From positions 1,001,001-1,065,000 of the forward strand of contig NZ_FXWM01000001.1 in NCBI RefSeq assembly GCF_900177675.1: DNA of 64,000 nucleotides, given 5' to 3'. Position 1 is the first letter of the stretch; each line of letters begins with the position of its first letter. Below the pieces are notes generated by a model that was not told where the DNA came from, made no database searches, and saw only the letters and a program-made list of their open reading frames with translations. Of this stretch, positions 62,590 through 64,000 are shown in pieces. The position numbers were made by a program, and so were the translations under genes. This stretch comes from Bacillus sp. OV166 (GTDB taxonomy: Bacteria; Bacillota; Bacilli; Bacillales; Cytobacillaceae).

Positions 62590-63984
62590 ATGTTAAAAAA
62601 ACGCTTCCTGGCCACTGCTTTGTCAGGTGTACTTGTACTATCAGCCTTAGCCGGTTGTGCAAATAAAGAAACAAGCAAACCGGTTGAGGGGACAAATGGC
62701 AAAAAGACAGTAGAATTATCGCTGATGTTAACACCGCAATGGAAGGGTGTTATGGATCCTTCTGAAAAAGGAGCAGATTATGACAGCTTCTTTAAAGCAG
62801 CTGCTGATAAGTTCTCGAAACAGTATAAAGACTATGATGTTAAGGTCAAGGTTGAAGTCATTGCCAGTGATCAACGTGATGAGCTGCTGAATGTTAAGCT
62901 AAACGGCGGCACTCCTCCGGATATCTTCTTTGAAAATACCTTTGCCATGGGTGATTATGCACATCGCGGAGCATTAGTTCCATTAAACGACATTGTGGAT
63001 GACGCTGCGAAAAAAGACATTGATCAAAAGTACTTGGATAGTGTGACATTTGGCAAGGATATATACTTCTATCCATTCTCCCATTTGCCTGGAACGTTAG
63101 CTTACAATGCTGATATGTTTAAAGCAGCAGGGCTTGATCAATATATTGGCGGCGAGAATGAAATCAAGACTTGGACGTTAAAAGATTATGAAACGATTCT
63201 AAATGCGCTTAAGAAGGACTTACCAAAGGACAAATATCCAAATGCTTATCCAATGGGCTTATTCGCTCTTAATAATCAAGGGGATACTTGGAATCTTGCT
63301 TATTTAAGAATGTTTGGCAATAAGTTCTTTGATAAGAAAGGAAATCTCGTGATTGATGATAAAAATGGGGTTGAAGCAGCAAAATGGTTAAAGAAAACCT
63401 ATGATGCTGGTTTAACAAATCCAGGTGCAGAATCCGTTTCTTCTAACGATGTAAACGCCATGTTCCAAAACCAAAAGCTTGCCATCAGCTTCACCAACTC
63501 TGTTTTAATTAACAATGCAAAAGCTGACATGGATGCAGGCAAAGCGCCTAAATTCGATATCAGGCTTGCGAATATTCCATCAGAAAGCGGCGATCCATTA
63601 ACATTCACATATGTATCTGGTGCTGCTGTATTTAACACAAAAGACAAAACAAGAATCAAAGTAAGTAAGGATTTTGTTAAATTCTTCTCAACTGACCCTG
63701 AGCTCGTAAAAGCTTCAAAAAATGGTGTTCCGGTAAGAACTTCTGTGGCGAACGAACTCAAGTCACAAAACCCATTATTTGCTGCTTATGATAAAAACGC
63801 GCAATATTTGTTTAACTTTACAGGAAGTGTTCCAGGCTACAGCCAGTTAAGACAAGTTCTGTACCCAGAGCTTCAAGCTATCTATACTGGTCAAAAAACA
63901 CCTGCACAAGCTATGAAAGATTATCAAACAAATGGTAATAAAGTGATTAAAGATTCAAGAGCAAACTCTGTCATTAAACAATAA
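62590..63984 (+). CDS. ABC transporter sugar-binding lipoprotein
   Basis: This 464-residue family-1 extracellular solute-binding protein has a lipoprotein signal peptide with lipobox LAGC at about residue 22, then ELSLMLTPQWKG, GGTPPDIFFENTFAMGDYAH and FSHLPGTLAYNADMFKAAG, typical of carbohydrate-binding proteins. It is the extracellular receptor of a CUT1-type importer; the permease genes are expected just beyond the window. By context it imports sialic acid or another amino sugar. AAAGGGGG precedes the ATG. Confidence 0.9.
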   Translation: MLKKRFLATALSGVLVLSALAGCANKETSKPVEGTNGKKTVELSLMLTPQWKGVMDPSEKGADYDSFFKAAADKFSKQYKDYDVKVKVEVIASDQRDELLNVKLNGGTPPDIFFENTFAMGDYAHRGALVPLNDIVDDAAKKDIDQKYLDSVTFGKDIYFYPFSHLPGTLAYNADMFKAAGLDQYIGGENEIKTWTLKDYETILNALKKDLPKDKYPNAYPMGLFALNNQGDTWNLAYLRMFGNKFFDKKGNLVIDDKNGVEAAKWLKKTYDAGLTNPGAESVSSNDVNAMFQNQKLAISFTNSVLINNAKADMDAGKAPKFDIRLANIPSESGDPLTFTYVSGAAVFNTKDKTRIKVSKDFVKFFSTDPELVKASKNGVPVRTSVANELKSQNPLFAAYDKNAQYLFNFTGSVPGYSQLRQVLYPELQAIYTGQKTPAQAMKDYQTNGNKVIKDSRANSVIKQ

Positions 63985-64000
63985 CCATGTACGTTAAAGA

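Overview
The window is low-GC DNA from an aerobic, endospore-forming Bacillaceae bacterium (Bacillus/Neobacillus-like). The evidence is AGGAGG-type ribosome sites, many T-tailed terminators, a GerA-type germinant receptor operon, a CotA-like coat laccase, DUF3231 and FbpA proteins, a CcpA cre site and a LexA-type SOS box. No rRNA, tRNA or CRISPR array was seen. Gene names rest on motif recognition by eye; no database search was possible.

Region 1 (1-13.6 kb) is a catabolic island resembling ectoine/hydroxyectoine degradation: an EutB-like dehydratase (cut by the window edge), an aspartase relic, a stand-alone pdxS, two divergent DoeA-like ectoine hydrolases, an EutC-like cyclodeaminase-family protein, a Cys/Met-metabolism PLP enzyme, an M20 amidohydrolase, a homoserine-dehydrogenase-like gene stopped by one amber codon, an aldehyde dehydrogenase, a decayed third doeA copy and an MHS-type transporter. 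Several members are broken: aspA has an inverted middle, the dehydrogenase has a nonsense codon, and the third doeA is full of lesions.

Region 2 (13.6-27.9 kb) is an accessory zone: a decayed GerAB-like gene, a gerA(A-B-C)-type operon with a 5' frameshift in its first gene, two resolvase remnants, a truncated IS3-family element, cardiolipin synthase, a small Trp/Arg/Pro-rich protein overlapping a DUF3231 gene out of frame, an IS110-family element with altered 3' end, a VOC protein and a frameshifted DUF4240 gene. Short repeats with a CGTTAG core are scattered here.

Region 3 (28-37.1 kb) is an aromatic meta-cleavage cluster. A XylR_N/V4R-PucR hybrid regulator precedes a two-component flavin monooxygenase (oxygenase and reductase), a RibF-like FMN adenylyltransferase with no recognisable kinase motif, a LigB-type extradiol dioxygenase, an alpha/beta hydrolase, a 2-keto-4-pentenoate hydratase and an MFS transporter. 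The expected aldolase and acylating aldehyde dehydrogenase are absent.

Region 4 (37.1-55.5 kb) is mixed: an MFS exporter, an RND permease, an SOS-box promoter with a very short ORF, a DUF606/Crp/DUF606 three-gene set, GMP reductase, a two-component system with 11-bp direct repeats at its promoter, small membrane proteins, an HMA metal-binding protein, FbpA, a CotA-like oxidase and an EamA transporter behind a possible attenuator. Perfect-hairpin repeats (GCGAACAGTG family; one 22-bp-arm palindrome) and a five-unit 21-bp tandem array lie between genes.

Region 5 (55.7-64 kb) is an amino-sugar/sialic-acid-type cluster: RpiR-family regulator, nagA, nagB, a YhcH-family protein, an FAD-dependent oxidoreductase, then a promoter with an exact cre match driving an N-acetylneuraminate-lyase-like aldolase, an SGNH hydrolase and an ABC-transporter lipoprotein. 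It runs off the right edge.
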